A stretch of 64,000 nucleotides of DNA from Hathewaya limosa (GCF_030815255.1 NZ_JAUSWN010000004.1:1-64000), one strand, 5' to 3'. Shown: positions 40,734-51,058, numbered from the stretch's first letter. The notes: generated from the sequence alone by a model not told the origin. Made by a program: numbers and translations.

Positions 40734-41378
40734 GTGAACGCTATTAAACTAACTGCTAGACAAGAAGAAATAATAAGATTAGTAAAAGAGAATCAACCAA
40801 TTACTAGTGAGAAAATAGCTAGTAATTTAAGTGTAACTAGAGCTGCTTTAAGACCTGATTTAGCTATATTAACTATGACAGGAATCTTAGAAGCAAGACC
40901 TAAAGTTGGGTATATATATTCTAAAAAACCCTCTTATAGTATAATTCATGATTATCTTAAAGAAATTAAGATAAAAGAAATAATGAGTGCATCAGTTTTA
41001 GTACAAGAGGAATGTAGTGTTTATGATGGAATTGTTCAACTATTCTTAAATGATGTTGGAACGTTATTTATTGAAAATGATGTAGAAGGATTAGTTGGAG
41101 CCGTTTCACGAAAGGACTTTTTGAAAATTGCAATGGGTGGATCTGATATTCATAAGGTACCTATAGGAATCATTATGACAAGAATGCCTAATATTATATA
41201 TATTTCTGAAGAAGATTCAGTATATGATGCTGCTAAAAAAATAATAGTTCATGAAGTAGATAGTTTACCAGTAGTAAGAACAGTTGAAAAAGATAATAAA
41301 ACTTTTAATAAAGTCATAGGAAAGGTTTCTAAGACTAATATAACAAAATTTTTAATTAATTTAAGTGATAATGGGTAG
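40734..41378 (+). CDS. ccpN: CcpN-like regulator (HTH plus CBS pair)
   Basis: The 214-aa protein has an N-terminal winged helix ('LTARQEEIIRLVKENQPITS' to 'RAALRPDLAILTMTG', about residues 5-55) followed by two CBS domains (about 75-205). This is the YqzB/CcpN layout that represses gluconeogenic genes under glycolytic conditions. The GTG at 40734 touches the AGAGG ribosome site. An ATT at 40743 would be better spaced, so the true start is uncertain. ppdK follows 87 bp later and is the likely target. Confidence 0.88.
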   Translation: MNAIKLTARQEEIIRLVKENQPITSEKIASNLSVTRAALRPDLAILTMTGILEARPKVGYIYSKKPSYSIIHDYLKEIKIKEIMSASVLVQEECSVYDGIVQLFLNDVGTLFIENDVEGLVGAVSRKDFLKIAMGGSDIHKVPIGIIMTRMPNIIYISEEDSVYDAAKKIIVHEVDSLPVVRTVEKDNKTFNKVIGKVSKTNITKFLINLSDNG

Positions 41379-41465
41379 AATTTAATTAGAGTGGGACAAA
41401 TATGACCTAGTTGTGTTTGTTTTTAAGGTATCTTGTTTATTTAAATAAAGGAGATGTCATTATTT

Positions 41466-44099
41466 ATGGAAAACAAAAAATATGTATATTTATTTAGCGA
41501 AGGAAATGCAAAGATGAGAGACCTACTTGGGGGTAAAGGTGCTAATCTAGCGGAAATGACTAGACTGGATATTCCCGTCCCACAAGGTTTTACAGTATCA
41601 ACAGATGCTTGTACAAAATATTATGAAGATGGTGAAACACTTTCAAAAGAAATTATCGATGAAGTTAAAGTGGCCTTAGAAAAAGTTGAACAATTATCAA
41701 ATAAAAAATTTGGTTCAAAAGATAATCCTCTTCTTGTATCTGTTCGTTCAGGTGCTAGAGTGTCTATGCCAGGTATGATGGATACAGTATTAAATTTAGG
41801 ATTAAATGATGAAACAGTTGAAGTTGTAGCTAAGCTAACTAACAATCCTAGATTTGCATATGATTCTTATAGAAGATTTATTCAAATGTTTTCAGATGTA
41901 GTTAAAGGACTTGATAAATCAGTGTTTGAAGGTTACATTGATGATATGAAAGAAAGTAAAGGTGTAAAATTCGATACTGAATTAGAATGTGAAGATCTAA
42001 AAAAATTAGCAATTAAGTTTAAAGAATACTACAAGTCAGAAGTTGGGAAAGAATTTCCACAAGATCCATTTTGTCAATTAAAAGAATCTATAACAGCTGT
42101 ATTTAGATCATGGAATAATCCTAGAGCAATAGTTTATAGAAGATTACATGATATTCCATCAGAATGGGGTACTGCTGTAAATGTTCAAAGAATGGTATTT
42201 GGAAATATGGGTAATAACAGTGGAACAGGCGTTGCCTTTACAAGAAATCCTTCTACGGGAGAAAAAGGTATTTTTGGAGAATATCTAATTAATGCTCAAG
42301 GAGAAGATGTTGTTGCAGGAATTAGAACTCCTCAGCCTATAACAAAATTAGAAGAAGATTTGCCAGAATGTTTTAAGCAATTTATGGAAATATCAACAGG
42401 CTTAGAAAAACATTATAAAGATATGCAGGATATGGAATTTACCATAGAAGAAGGAAAATTATATTTCTTACAAACTAGAAATGGTAAAAGAACTGTACAA
42501 GCAGCTTTAAAAATAGCTGTTGATATGGTAAATGAAGGATTAATTACTAAAGAGGAAGCATTGCTTAAAGTAGAACCTAAACAATTAGATGCATTATTAC
42601 ATCCAGCTTTTGATGCTGAAGAATTAAAAAAATCTAAAGAATTAGCTAAAGGATTACCGGCTTCACCAGGAGCTGCATGTGGTAAGGTGTATTTTACTGC
42701 AGAAGAAGCAAAAGAACATCATGAATTAGGAGAAAAGGTAATTTTAGTAAGATTAGAAACTTCTCCAGAAGATATAGAGGGAATGATTGCGGCCGAAGGT
42801 ATTTTAACTGTTAGAGGCGGAATGACTTCTCATGCTGCAGTTGTAGCAAGAGGAATAGGAACTTGCTGTGTAGCTGGATGTGGTGAACTTACAGTAAATG
42901 AAAGAGAAAAGACAGTTCAAGCTTTAGGACAAGTTATCAAAGAGGGAGATTATATCGCATTAGATGGTAGTACAGGAAAGGTATACGGACATGCTATAAA
43001 AACTGTTGATCCAGAGATAAGTGGATATTTTGGAACTTTTATGGGATGGGCAGATAGTATTAAAGCTTTAAAAATTAGAACTAATGCAGATACTCCAAGA
43101 GATACTAAAAAGGCAATTGAATTTGGAGCAGAAGGTATAGGTCTTTGTAGAACAGAGCATATGTTCTTTGATGAGGATAGAATTCCTGCGGTTAGAGAAA
43201 TGATATTATCAAAAACTGTTGACCAAAGAAGAAAAGCCCTTTCAAAAATCTTACCAATGCAAAAAGAAGATTTTGTTAAAATTTATGAAGCATTGGAATT
43301 TAGACCAGCTACAATAAGATTTTTAGATCCACCACTACATGAATTTTTACCAACTGATGAAGGTGATATTAAAGATCTTGCAAAAGAATTGGATATAAAA
43401 GTGGAAGAGTTAAAATCTACAATTGCATCATTACATGAATTCAATCCAATGATGGGGCATAGAGGTTGTCGACTTGCAGTATCTTATCCAGAAATTGCAG
43501 AAATGCAAACAAGGGCAATTATAGAGGCTGCAATTCAAGTTAAAAAAGAAAAAGGATATAATATAGTGCCAGAGATAATGATACCTCTTGTAGGAGAAGT
43601 TAAGGAACTAAAATATGTTAAAGATGTGGTTACTAGGGTAGCTGATTTAATTATAAAAGAAAACAATATAGAACTTGAATATAAAGTAGGTACAATGATA
43701 GAAATTCCGAGAGCTGCATTAACAGCAGATGAAATAGCAAAAGAGGCTGAATTCTTTTCTTTTGGAACTAATGATTTAACTCAAATGACTTTCGGATTTT
43801 CAAGAGATGATGCAGGCAAATTTTTGAAATTCTATTATAATAGTAATATATATGAACAAGATCCATTCCAAAAATTAGATCAAGTGGGAGTAGGAAAACT
43901 TGTTAAAATGGCTACAGAATTAGGTAGAAAACAAAGACCTAATATTAAACTAGGAATTTGTGGAGAGCATGGAGGAGATCCAGCATCAGTGGAATTTTTC
44001 CATAATATTGGATTAGATTATGTATCATGTTCACCATTTAGAGTTCCTGTAGCAAGACTTTCAGCTGCACAAGCTCAAATTAAAAATCCAAGAAAATAA
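41466..44099 (+). CDS. ppdK: Pyruvate, phosphate dikinase
   Basis: Interconverts pyruvate, ATP and Pi with PEP, AMP and PPi. In clostridia it can serve glycolysis or gluconeogenesis. The 877-aa protein has the N-terminal nucleotide domain ('GGKGANLAEMTRL', 'SVRSGARVSMPGMMDT'), the phosphohistidine domain 'GGMTSHAAVVARGIG' (about residues 450-464), and the C-terminal PEP/pyruvate barrel ('GLCRTEHMFF', 'FGTNDLTQ'). ATG 41466 has 12-nt spacing from AAAGGAG; ATG 41454 abuts it. The usual DUF299 regulatory kinase gene is not adjacent. Confidence 0.97.
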   Translation: MENKKYVYLFSEGNAKMRDLLGGKGANLAEMTRLDIPVPQGFTVSTDACTKYYEDGETLSKEIIDEVKVALEKVEQLSNKKFGSKDNPLLVSVRSGARVSMPGMMDTVLNLGLNDETVEVVAKLTNNPRFAYDSYRRFIQMFSDVVKGLDKSVFEGYIDDMKESKGVKFDTELECEDLKKLAIKFKEYYKSEVGKEFPQDPFCQLKESITAVFRSWNNPRAIVYRRLHDIPSEWGTAVNVQRMVFGNMGNNSGTGVAFTRNPSTGEKGIFGEYLINAQGEDVVAGIRTPQPITKLEEDLPECFKQFMEISTGLEKHYKDMQDMEFTIEEGKLYFLQTRNGKRTVQAALKIAVDMVNEGLITKEEALLKVEPKQLDALLHPAFDAEELKKSKELAKGLPASPGAACGKVYFTAEEAKEHHELGEKVILVRLETSPEDIEGMIAAEGILTVRGGMTSHAAVVARGIGTCCVAGCGELTVNEREKTVQALGQVIKEGDYIALDGSTGKVYGHAIKTVDPEISGYFGTFMGWADSIKALKIRTNADTPRDTKKAIEFGAEGIGLCRTEHMFFDEDRIPAVREMILSKTVDQRRKALSKILPMQKEDFVKIYEALEFRPATIRFLDPPLHEFLPTDEGDIKDLAKELDIKVEELKSTIASLHEFNPMMGHRGCRLAVSYPEIAEMQTRAIIEAAIQVKKEKGYNIVPEIMIPLVGEVKELKYVKDVVTRVADLIIKENNIELEYKVGTMIEIPRAALTADEIAKEAEFFSFGTNDLTQMTFGFSRDDAGKFLKFYYNSNIYEQDPFQKLDQVGVGKLVKMATELGRKQRPNIKLGICGEHGGDPASVEFFHNIGLDYVSCSPFRVPVARLSAAQAQIKNPRK

Positions 44100-44103
44100 A
44101 TAA

Positions 44104-44135
44104 AAAGAGTCAGAGAATACAAACTCTGACTCTTT
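44104..44135. terminator. Bidirectional terminator of ppdK and cotS
   Basis: AAAGAGTCAGAG and CTCTGACTCTTT around AATACAAA, with A/T runs on both sides. It separates the two convergent genes. Confidence 0.85.
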
Positions 44136-45201
44136 AAAATTTTGTATTAAATTTTTCTTGTATATATTCCTTAAAGTTTATTGCAAAATCTAATTGTTCC
44201 TTGCAATTTTCAACTGATTTTGATAGTATTTTACAAAATGATTTTTTATTACATTTTTTTATGTTTCTATAATAATCTCTTGATATTTTCCAATATTTTT
44301 GTGGGAAAGCTAAATATGCTAGTATATATTTATAATCATCTAAATTTAAAGGGAAAACTTCATTATATTCACTTAAAAGTTTAATGCATAATGATACATT
44401 CCAATTAGTAGAATCACGTCTTAAAATTCTTCGTAAGGCATATGAAATGTCATGAGCTATAAAGTCTATAGATACTTTATCAAAATCTATAACATATATT
44501 TTATTATTAGGATTGAAAATTAAATTCTTATTTACATAATCTTCATGACAAAGACTTCTAGTTAGATTTTTATTATTAATAGTATAAGAAACATTGGAGG
44601 AAAGTTCACCTAATTTATTACAGATATTAAAATTATCTATATATAGTTTAGAAAAGTTATCTTTATATTTAAAAGCTAAGTTAGAATATTGAAGCATATT
44701 TTGCCAATGTTTATGAAGGGAGTTATAAAGTATATTACAAGACTCCTTACATTCACTATCTTTTATAGGAAAAAAAACAGTACTTTTTTTATGCATTTTT
44801 CCTAAGTTTTGCATCAATGCAGTTAGATGATTATTATTATCATAGTTACATTTTTCACCTATAATCCATGGTGTTAGGATAAAAAGCATATCGTTATAAT
44901 TAACAAATCTATCATTATTTTTTGTTGGAAGTATTCTAGGTACATTAATACCGCATCTATACCACCATTCTACAGAAGAATATACGAATAAAAGTTTTGA
45001 AGCATCATAATAAACTTTTTTTAAACAGTAAGAATTATTATTTGATGTAATTTTATAAACAGCTCTTTGTTTATCAGTATCTTTAAATTTAATTTCTTCT
45101 ATAGAACTATTCTCAAGTTTATAGTAAGGTAATACATTAAGTTTTACATTAGAAGCGCTTAAGTCACCATAAGCAGTATATTTAGAAGCCTTATATGGCA
45201 T
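44134..45201 (-). CDS. CotS-family spore coat protein (kinase-like fold)
   Basis: The 355-aa protein belongs to the CotS/YsxE group of spore coat proteins related to aminoglycoside phosphotransferases. The kinase-like core is visible as 'RAVYKITSNNNSYCLKKVYY' and 'SLCHEDYVNKNLIFNPNNKIYVIDFDKVSIDFIAHDIS', with a near HxDxxxxN...DFD pattern in which Glu replaces the usual loop residue. ATG 45201 behind AAAAGGAGTTGG was chosen; an upstream start at 45240 lacks a ribosome site. No clear sigma-K or sigma-E promoter was found. Confidence 0.85.
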   Translation of the reverse strand: MPYKASKYTAYGDLSASNVKLNVLPYYKLENSSIEEIKFKDTDKQRAVYKITSNNNSYCLKKVYYDASKLLFVYSSVEWWYRCGINVPRILPTKNNDRFVNYNDMLFILTPWIIGEKCNYDNNNHLTALMQNLGKMHKKSTVFFPIKDSECKESCNILYNSLHKHWQNMLQYSNLAFKYKDNFSKLYIDNFNICNKLGELSSNVSYTINNKNLTRSLCHEDYVNKNLIFNPNNKIYVIDFDKVSIDFIAHDISYALRRILRRDSTNWNVSLCIKLLSEYNEVFPLNLDDYKYILAYLAFPQKYWKISRDYYRNIKKCNKKSFCKILSKSVENCKEQLDFAINFKEYIQEKFNTKF

Positions 45202-45609
45202 TATAATCCAACTCCTTTTAAACAATCTTCTATATAACATATTATAGAAATTAAGATATTATAACTATTTTATAAAAAGGAATTTTTGCTTTTAATATAG
45301 AATAAAATAATTAAGAAAAACTTTTTTATAAATTATTAAAGTTAAAATTAAAATATAAAAAATAAATTATTAAACTTTTAAATTTATATTGTTCTTATAC
45401 AGTGAGAAGGTATAGTATAAATAGAAAAGGGGAAAGAATAGAGTGAAAGAAATGTAATCTTGTATAAAAATTTTTAAATAAGACAAAGAATATAGAGATA
45501 TGACAAATATAGTTTAAAAAATATATTAATTAGAGAAGGATATTTTTTATTTTTGTCGAATAATAAATAAGTCATATTAATTAAATTTTGAAAGTTAGGT
45601 GGGAGTTTT
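45202..45609. other. 408-bp AT-rich gap between cotS and dnaG
   Basis: No open frame with a ribosome site and no RNA gene was recognised. The divergent gap must hold the promoters of cotS and of the dnaG-rpoD operon; only the latter has a candidate at 45389-45416. Confidence 0.6.
45389..45416 (+). promoter_or_regulatory. Candidate dnaG-rpoD promoter
   Basis: -35 TTGTTC (45389-45394), 16-nt spacer, -10 TATAGT (45411-45416). It leaves a leader of about 190 nt, so a closer promoter is possible. Confidence 0.4.
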
Positions 45610-47379
45610 TTGCTTATACCTGAAGAAATAATTGAAAAAATAAAAGATGAAAATGATATAGTTGATATAGTTTCGGAAAGTGTAAGACTTAAGAGAACAG
45701 GAAGAAATTATCTTGGGTTATGTCCTTTTCATCACGAGAAAACTCCGTCCTTTACGGTTTCTCAAGACAAACAGATATATAAGTGTTTTGGATGTGGAGA
45801 AGCTGGTAATGTAATTACATTTTTAATGAAGACAAAAAATTTGTCTTTTCCAGAAGCATGTGAAATTTTAGCTGAAAAGGCAAATATAGAAATAACGACA
45901 AATAAAAATCAACAAAGTACTAATTCTACTAAAAAGTTATATGATATAAATGTAGCTGCTGCTAGATTTTTCTTCAATAACCTAAGAAATAATAAAACAA
46001 TTATTGGATATTTAAATAAAAGAGGTTTATCGGGAAAAACTATAGCAAGTTTTGGATTAGGTTATGCAATGGATAATTGGACGGGATTATATGATTATTT
46101 AAAAAGTAAAAATTACTCGGAGATTGACATATTGTCATTAGGACTTATCTCTAAGGGGAAGAATGGTAAGTACTATGATAGATTTAGAAATAGAGTAATT
46201 TTTCCTGTTTTTAATTATAGGGGGAAGGTTATAGGATTTGGAGGAAGGGTATTAGATGAATCCAAACCTAAATATTTAAATTCCCCAGAATCTATTATTT
46301 TTAATAAAGGTACTAATTTATATGGATTAAATTTTGCTATTAAAAATAATACTACTAAAAGTTTAATTATGGTAGAAGGGTATATGGATTGTATAGCATT
46401 ACATCAAGCAGGTATAACTAATGTAGTTGCATCATTAGGTACAGCACTTACTGTAGGCCAAGCAAAACTTATGAAAAAATATGCTGATAAAGTATATATT
46501 GCATATGATTCTGATGCTGCAGGGCAAATAGCTACTCTTAGGGGATTAGATATTTTAGTTAGTGAGGGGTTCGAAGTTAGAATAATAAAATTTCCAGATG
46601 GAAAAGATCCAGATGAATTTGTTAAAAAGCATGGAGGAGACAGCTTTAAAAAGTTATTAGAAAATGCACTTCCATTAGCACAATATAAAATTGATAGGGC
46701 TAAACAAAAAACAAATTTTAAGGATGAAAAATCACTTTCGAATTTTATAAAAAATATAAGTGAGATGTTAATAGAACTTGATCCTGTGGAAAGAAATCTT
46801 TATGTGAAAAGAATATCTGAAGATACGGGAATAGATGAAAATGCAATATACGACTTATTAAATGAAAAAATGCAGAAAAACAGTAAATTCAAAAAAAATA
46901 TGAATATAAAGGAAAAAATTGGGGCAAAATTATATGTAGAAGAGCCTTATGTAAAAGCAGAGCGTACTATTTTGAATTTAATGTTAAATAAGGTATGTTT
47001 AGATTACATAATTAGTTTATTAAACGTAGAAGATATTATAGAAGAATCACATAAAAAAATATTTGAAATTATAATAGGTAATAAAGAGTTAGAAAGTAAT
47101 GATCTAAAAAAGAAAGTTGAATTGTTATGTCAAGATTTGGAAACAAATAAAGAGTGGATTAATATTAATGAAATAAAAGTACTACCTGTACAAAATGATG
47201 ATAGTAAAAAAATTTTTATAGAGGATTGTGTAAAAGAAATCAAAAAATCTAGGTTAGAGGAGTCGAAAAAAGAAATTATGAGTAAGGTGAAACATTTTGA
47301 AGAAAAGGGAATGTTTGAGGAATCAATAAAATATGCAGAGCAACTTTTAACAATAGAAGAAGAACTTAGAGAAATATAA
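45610..47379 (+). CDS. dnaG: DNA primase
   Basis: Synthesises RNA primers at the replication fork. The 589-aa protein begins with a TTG behind TAGGTGGGAG. It has the CHC2 zinc finger ('CPFHHEKTPSF' with 'CFGCGEAGN', about residues 38-68), the TOPRIM core ('MVEGYMDCIAL' and 'AYDSDAAG', about 256-305), and a C-terminal helicase-binding domain. rpoD follows 22 bp downstream, the classic macromolecular-synthesis arrangement without rpsU. Confidence 0.97.
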   Translation: MLIPEEIIEKIKDENDIVDIVSESVRLKRTGRNYLGLCPFHHEKTPSFTVSQDKQIYKCFGCGEAGNVITFLMKTKNLSFPEACEILAEKANIEITTNKNQQSTNSTKKLYDINVAAARFFFNNLRNNKTIIGYLNKRGLSGKTIASFGLGYAMDNWTGLYDYLKSKNYSEIDILSLGLISKGKNGKYYDRFRNRVIFPVFNYRGKVIGFGGRVLDESKPKYLNSPESIIFNKGTNLYGLNFAIKNNTTKSLIMVEGYMDCIALHQAGITNVVASLGTALTVGQAKLMKKYADKVYIAYDSDAAGQIATLRGLDILVSEGFEVRIIKFPDGKDPDEFVKKHGGDSFKKLLENALPLAQYKIDRAKQKTNFKDEKSLSNFIKNISEMLIELDPVERNLYVKRISEDTGIDENAIYDLLNEKMQKNSKFKKNMNIKEKIGAKLYVEEPYVKAERTILNLMLNKVCLDYIISLLNVEDIIEESHKKIFEIIIGNKELESNDLKKKVELLCQDLETNKEWININEIKVLPVQNDDSKKIFIEDCVKEIKKSRLEESKKEIMSKVKHFEEKGMFEESIKYAEQLLTIEEELREI

Positions 47380-47401
47380 AACTACGGAAGGAGGGAATAG
47401 C

Positions 47402-48460
47402 ATGAAGGATAAAGCACAAAAAATGAAATTAGTAAAAAAACTTATGGAAAAAGGAAAAGCTAAGGGGAATCTAACATATAAAGAGATAATGGATGAATTA
47501 GATGATGTAGATTTAAATCCAGAGCAAATTGAAAAAATATATGAAGTATTAGAAAGTATGAATATAGATGTTATAGGAAATGCAGAGGAAGAAGTTGAAG
47601 AGGAAATTGATATTTCGGTTCCAGAAGGTATAGCTATAGATGATCCTGTTAGAATGTATTTAAAAGAAATTGGAAAAGTACCTCTTTTAAGTCCAGAAGA
47701 AGAAATATCTCTTGCTAAACGTATAGAGGATGGAGATCAGTATGCTAAAAAGAAATTAGCAGAAGCTAACTTAAGATTGGTTGTTAGTATAGCTAAGAGA
47801 TATGTGGGTAGAGGAATGTTATTCCTAGATTTAATACAAGAAGGAAATTTAGGACTTATTAAAGCGGTAGAAAAGTTTGATTATAGAAAGGGATATAAAT
47901 TCAGTACTTATGCAACATGGTGGATTAGACAGGCAATTACAAGAGCTATTGCAGATCAGGCAAGAACTATTAGAATCCCAGTTCATATGGTTGAAACAAT
48001 AAATAAACTTATTAGAGTTTCAAGACAATTATTACAAGAGTTAGGAAGAGACCCTCAACCAGAAGAAATTGCTAAAGTTATGGATATGTCCGTGGATAAA
48101 GTTAGAGAAATAATGAAAATAGCACAAGAGCCGGTATCTTTAGAAACTCCAATAGGAGAAGAAGAGGATAGCCATTTAGGTGATTTTATTCCGGATGATG
48201 AAGCTCCAGCACCAGCTGAAGCAGCGGCGTTTACAATGTTAAAGGAGCAATTAATTAATGTTTTAGATACATTAACTCCTAGAGAAGAAAAAGTTTTAAG
48301 ATTGAGATTTGGACTTGATGATGGAAGAGCTAGAACATTAGAAGAAGTAGGTAAAGAGTTTAATGTTACTAGAGAGAGAATTAGACAAATAGAAGCTAAG
48401 GCACTAAGAAAGCTTAGACATCCAAGTAGAAGTAAAAAGTTAAAAGATTATTTAGATTAG
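47402..48460 (+). CDS. rpoD: Primary RNA polymerase sigma factor (RpoD/SigA)
   Basis: The 352-aa protein contains region 1.1 at the N-terminus, region 2 with 'RYVGRGMLFLDLIQEGN' and '-10-reading' 'YKFSTYATWWIRQAITRAI', and region 4 with 'LRLRFGLDDGRARTLEEVGK' and 'VTRERIRQIEAKALRKLR'. Size and motifs fit the vegetative sigma factor. ATG after GAAGGAGGGAATAGC. Confidence 0.98.
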   Translation: MKDKAQKMKLVKKLMEKGKAKGNLTYKEIMDELDDVDLNPEQIEKIYEVLESMNIDVIGNAEEEVEEEIDISVPEGIAIDDPVRMYLKEIGKVPLLSPEEEISLAKRIEDGDQYAKKKLAEANLRLVVSIAKRYVGRGMLFLDLIQEGNLGLIKAVEKFDYRKGYKFSTYATWWIRQAITRAIADQARTIRIPVHMVETINKLIRVSRQLLQELGRDPQPEEIAKVMDMSVDKVREIMKIAQEPVSLETPIGEEEDSHLGDFIPDDEAPAPAEAAAFTMLKEQLINVLDTLTPREEKVLRLRFGLDDGRARTLEEVGKEFNVTRERIRQIEAKALRKLRHPSRSKKLKDYLD

Positions 48461-48465
48461 ATAAT

Positions 48466-48492
48466 AGCACCTATAGGGTGCTTTATTTTTTA
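48466..48492 (+). terminator. Terminator after rpoD
   Basis: AGCACC-TATAG-GGTGCT followed by TTATTTTTT. Confidence 0.75.
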
Positions 48493-48557
48493 TATACTTG
48501 AATTAAGAATATACTTAATGTAAAATTATAGTATCGGTTAGGAAAGAAGGTGATGGA

Positions 48558-49454
48558 ATGAAACAATATAAACCAAATAAAAATTTTAAAACATTTTTAA
48601 TAATTATAGCATTGATACTTATTAATATTGTTGTAATCTATCTTAGCAGATATTTAACTTCATATACTATGGTTATTTTAATAAAATTATTATTAATTTT
48701 ATTAGATTTATATGAATCTTATTACATAATTTCAACTTTTACAATAAGATATATGATAAATGATAATTTTATATTGATTAATAGTTTTTTTGGCTTAAGA
48801 AAGGTAAAAATAACTTTTGAAGATATAATTGGATATAAAAAAATTTCATCCGAAAAAGAAATGCAAGGAATAAAATTATCAGGTTTTGCCTTTAAGGATA
48901 TAGCTATGGGAAGAGCATTTCTTGAAAAATTAGGACTTACAAGAATGTATATTACTTCTAATAAGAATGTTGTTGTAATATTGACAAAAGAAATAAATTA
49001 TGCTATTACTCCAGAAAAAACGGAAAAAATAATAAATTTTTTAGAGAGTAAGGGTATAGTTGAATTATCTGTAAGTAATTTGAAAAATAAAAGAAAAGTT
49101 TCACTCCATAATGATAAGGTATTTATGATTCCATTAATTTGTTCTACAATAATTTGTTTTGCACTTGTAATCTTTCCTTTTATTCTTTATTTAAAGGGAA
49201 AATTACATAACATAATGCCTTTAAGTTTTGATGTTAATTTTAATCCTACTAGAACAGGAACAGGAAAACAATTTGCTTTTCAGCAAATGATGTATGGCGC
49301 TTTGAATATGACTTTAATATTTTGCATGTATTTTGCAGCTCATTTTAATGCAAAGTACGATAAAAAGTCTGCGTATAAATTCATTTATATAGCACTTATT
49401 ATATCTGTAACATTTTTAATATTACAATTTAAGATATTAGCGGTATATCTGTAA
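48558..49454 (+). CDS. Membrane protein with bacterial PH domain
   Basis: The 298-aa protein has two N-terminal transmembrane helices (about 12-30 and 36-58), a PH-like domain (about 65-170, 'RYMINDNFILINSFFGLRKVKITFEDIIGYKKI'), and three further helices at the C-terminus. It resembles bPH (DUF304/YdbS-type) proteins. The function is unknown. It lies between rpoD and trmK, behind AAAGAAGGTGATGG. Confidence 0.75.
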   Translation: MKQYKPNKNFKTFLIIIALILINIVVIYLSRYLTSYTMVILIKLLLILLDLYESYYIISTFTIRYMINDNFILINSFFGLRKVKITFEDIIGYKKISSEKEMQGIKLSGFAFKDIAMGRAFLEKLGLTRMYITSNKNVVVILTKEINYAITPEKTEKIINFLESKGIVELSVSNLKNKRKVSLHNDKVFMIPLICSTIICFALVIFPFILYLKGKLHNIMPLSFDVNFNPTRTGTGKQFAFQQMMYGALNMTLIFCMYFAAHFNAKYDKKSAYKFIYIALIISVTFLILQFKILAVYL

Positions 49455-49486
49455 AAATATAAACTCTAAGATGAAAAGGTGATTAA

Positions 49487-50182
49487 ATGGAATTAAGTAA
49501 AAGATTGGGAATAATTGCTTCGCTTATTGAAAATGGAGATAGTATGGTTGATATAGGCACGGATCATGGATATATCCCTATATATTTAGTGAAAAAAGGA
49601 ATCTGTAATAAAGCTATTGCAGGAGATATAAATAAAGGACCTATTGAACGAGCAGAAAAGAATATACTTAAGGAAAGATTAAGTGATAAAATTATATGTA
49701 GATTAGGTGGTGGATTTTCTGTAGTTTCTGAAGGTGAGGTTGATGCATGTGTAATAGCGGGCATGGGAGGAGACTTAATAACAGAAATTATAGAAAATGA
49801 TATAGAAAAGTTTAAAAACCTAAAATATGCAGTAATTCAACCTGTTCAAAATGTAGATGTATTTAGAAAAAATCTGTATAATAAAGGATTTGAAATTTTA
49901 AACGAAAAAATGTGCATAGAGGATGGAAAATTTTATGAGATATTTAAAATAAAATATGATACTCATAAAAAAAAGGTGGATCCTATTTATTATGAAATTA
50001 GTGAAAAGCTTTTTAAAGAAAAAGATTTGATTTTAAAAGAATATATTATATTTTTAATTAATAAATATGAAAATATTTTGAAGTACATAATAGAAGACAC
50101 TGATAATGCTATAAAAAGACGTAAAGAATTAAATATAAAATTAAGTAAGCTAAGGAGTTGTTTAAATGACTTTAACCGTTAA
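49487..50182 (+). CDS. trmK: tRNA (adenine-22-N1) methyltransferase TrmK
   Basis: SAM-dependent methylase of A22 in tRNA. The 231-aa protein has motif I 'MVDIGTDHGYIPIYL' (about residues 20-34) and 'ACVIAGMGGDLITEI', typical of the YqfN/TrmK family. The frame overlaps the next gene by 17 bp. The pair rpoD-trmK-nif3 is conserved in Firmicutes. Confidence 0.95.
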   Translation: MELSKRLGIIASLIENGDSMVDIGTDHGYIPIYLVKKGICNKAIAGDINKGPIERAEKNILKERLSDKIICRLGGGFSVVSEGEVDACVIAGMGGDLITEIIENDIEKFKNLKYAVIQPVQNVDVFRKNLYNKGFEILNEKMCIEDGKFYEIFKIKYDTHKKKVDPIYYEISEKLFKEKDLILKEYIIFLINKYENILKYIIEDTDNAIKRRKELNIKLSKLRSCLNDFNR

Positions 50183-50966
50183 AAATTTAATGGATATTAT
50201 AGAACAATATGCCCCTTTAACACTTAAAGAAGATTTTGATAATGTAGGTTTAATGGTAGGAGATATTGAAAATATAGTAAATAATATATTGGTATGTTTA
50301 GATTGTACTGTGGAAGTCATAAAAGAAGCAAAAGAAAAAAATTGTAATTTTATATTAAGTCATCATCCATTATTTTTTATAAAGCCTAAGTCTATAACTT
50401 CAGAAACAATAAAAGGAGAAAAAGTCATAAGTCTTATAAAAAATGACATAGCACTTTATGCAGCACATACTAATCTAGATTCGACTAAAGGTGGACTGAA
50501 TGATTTTGCAGTAGAACTTCTAGGATTTAAAGAGTTTGAAGTAATAGATAAAAAAGAAAATACTGATATGGGTATTGGTAGGATAATCAAGGTAAATGGA
50601 CAATTTACTTTAAAAGAAATTTGTAAAAAAGTAAAAAAAGCTTATGATATTGAGCAATTAAGATTCAGTGGAGATTTAAATAAAAAAATTAAAAAGATTG
50701 CATTAATAAATGGATCAGGAACAGATTATTTTTCTTTAGCCACAAATTTGGGATGTGATTGTATTATAACAGGAGATACAACATATCACTATGTAAGTGA
50801 TTTATATGAACAAAACGTAGCTTTAATTGATGCAGGACATTTTAATTCCGAATGGCCGGCTATGAAGGTCGTAAGTAAAATATTAGAAAAGAAAATTGAA
50901 AAAATGGGTTTAGATAACCAAGTTATTTTAGCAGAAACTTCTAAAGATGTTTATAATTATTTTTAA
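50166..50966 (+). CDS. Nif3-like dinuclear metal centre protein (YqfO)
   Basis: The 266-aa protein has 'DNVGLMVG', 'CNFILSHHPLFF', 'ALYAAHTNLDSTKGG' and 'CDCIITGDTTYHYVSD', the metal ligands of the Nif3/GTP cyclohydrolase I type 2 family. It has the short form without the PII-like insert. The function in this organism is uncertain. It is coupled to trmK by overlap. Confidence 0.93.
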   Translation: MTLTVKNLMDIIEQYAPLTLKEDFDNVGLMVGDIENIVNNILVCLDCTVEVIKEAKEKNCNFILSHHPLFFIKPKSITSETIKGEKVISLIKNDIALYAAHTNLDSTKGGLNDFAVELLGFKEFEVIDKKENTDMGIGRIIKVNGQFTLKEICKKVKKAYDIEQLRFSGDLNKKIKKIALINGSGTDYFSLATNLGCDCIITGDTTYHYVSDLYEQNVALIDAGHFNSEWPAMKVVSKILEKKIEKMGLDNQVILAETSKDVYNYF

Positions 50967-51022
50967 TATGTGCTAAAATTGACTAAAAGTAATAAAATGT
51001 AAAAAAAGACAATATAAACTCG

Positions 51023-51051
51023 TTGATTTCTTAAATAATTTATGATATCAT
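51023..51051 (+). promoter_or_regulatory. rnpB promoter
   Basis: -35 TTGATT (51023-51028), 17-nt spacer, -10 TATCAT (51046-51051), followed 7-8 nt later by the RNA 5' end. Confidence 0.65.
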
Positions 51052-51058
51052 GAATATT

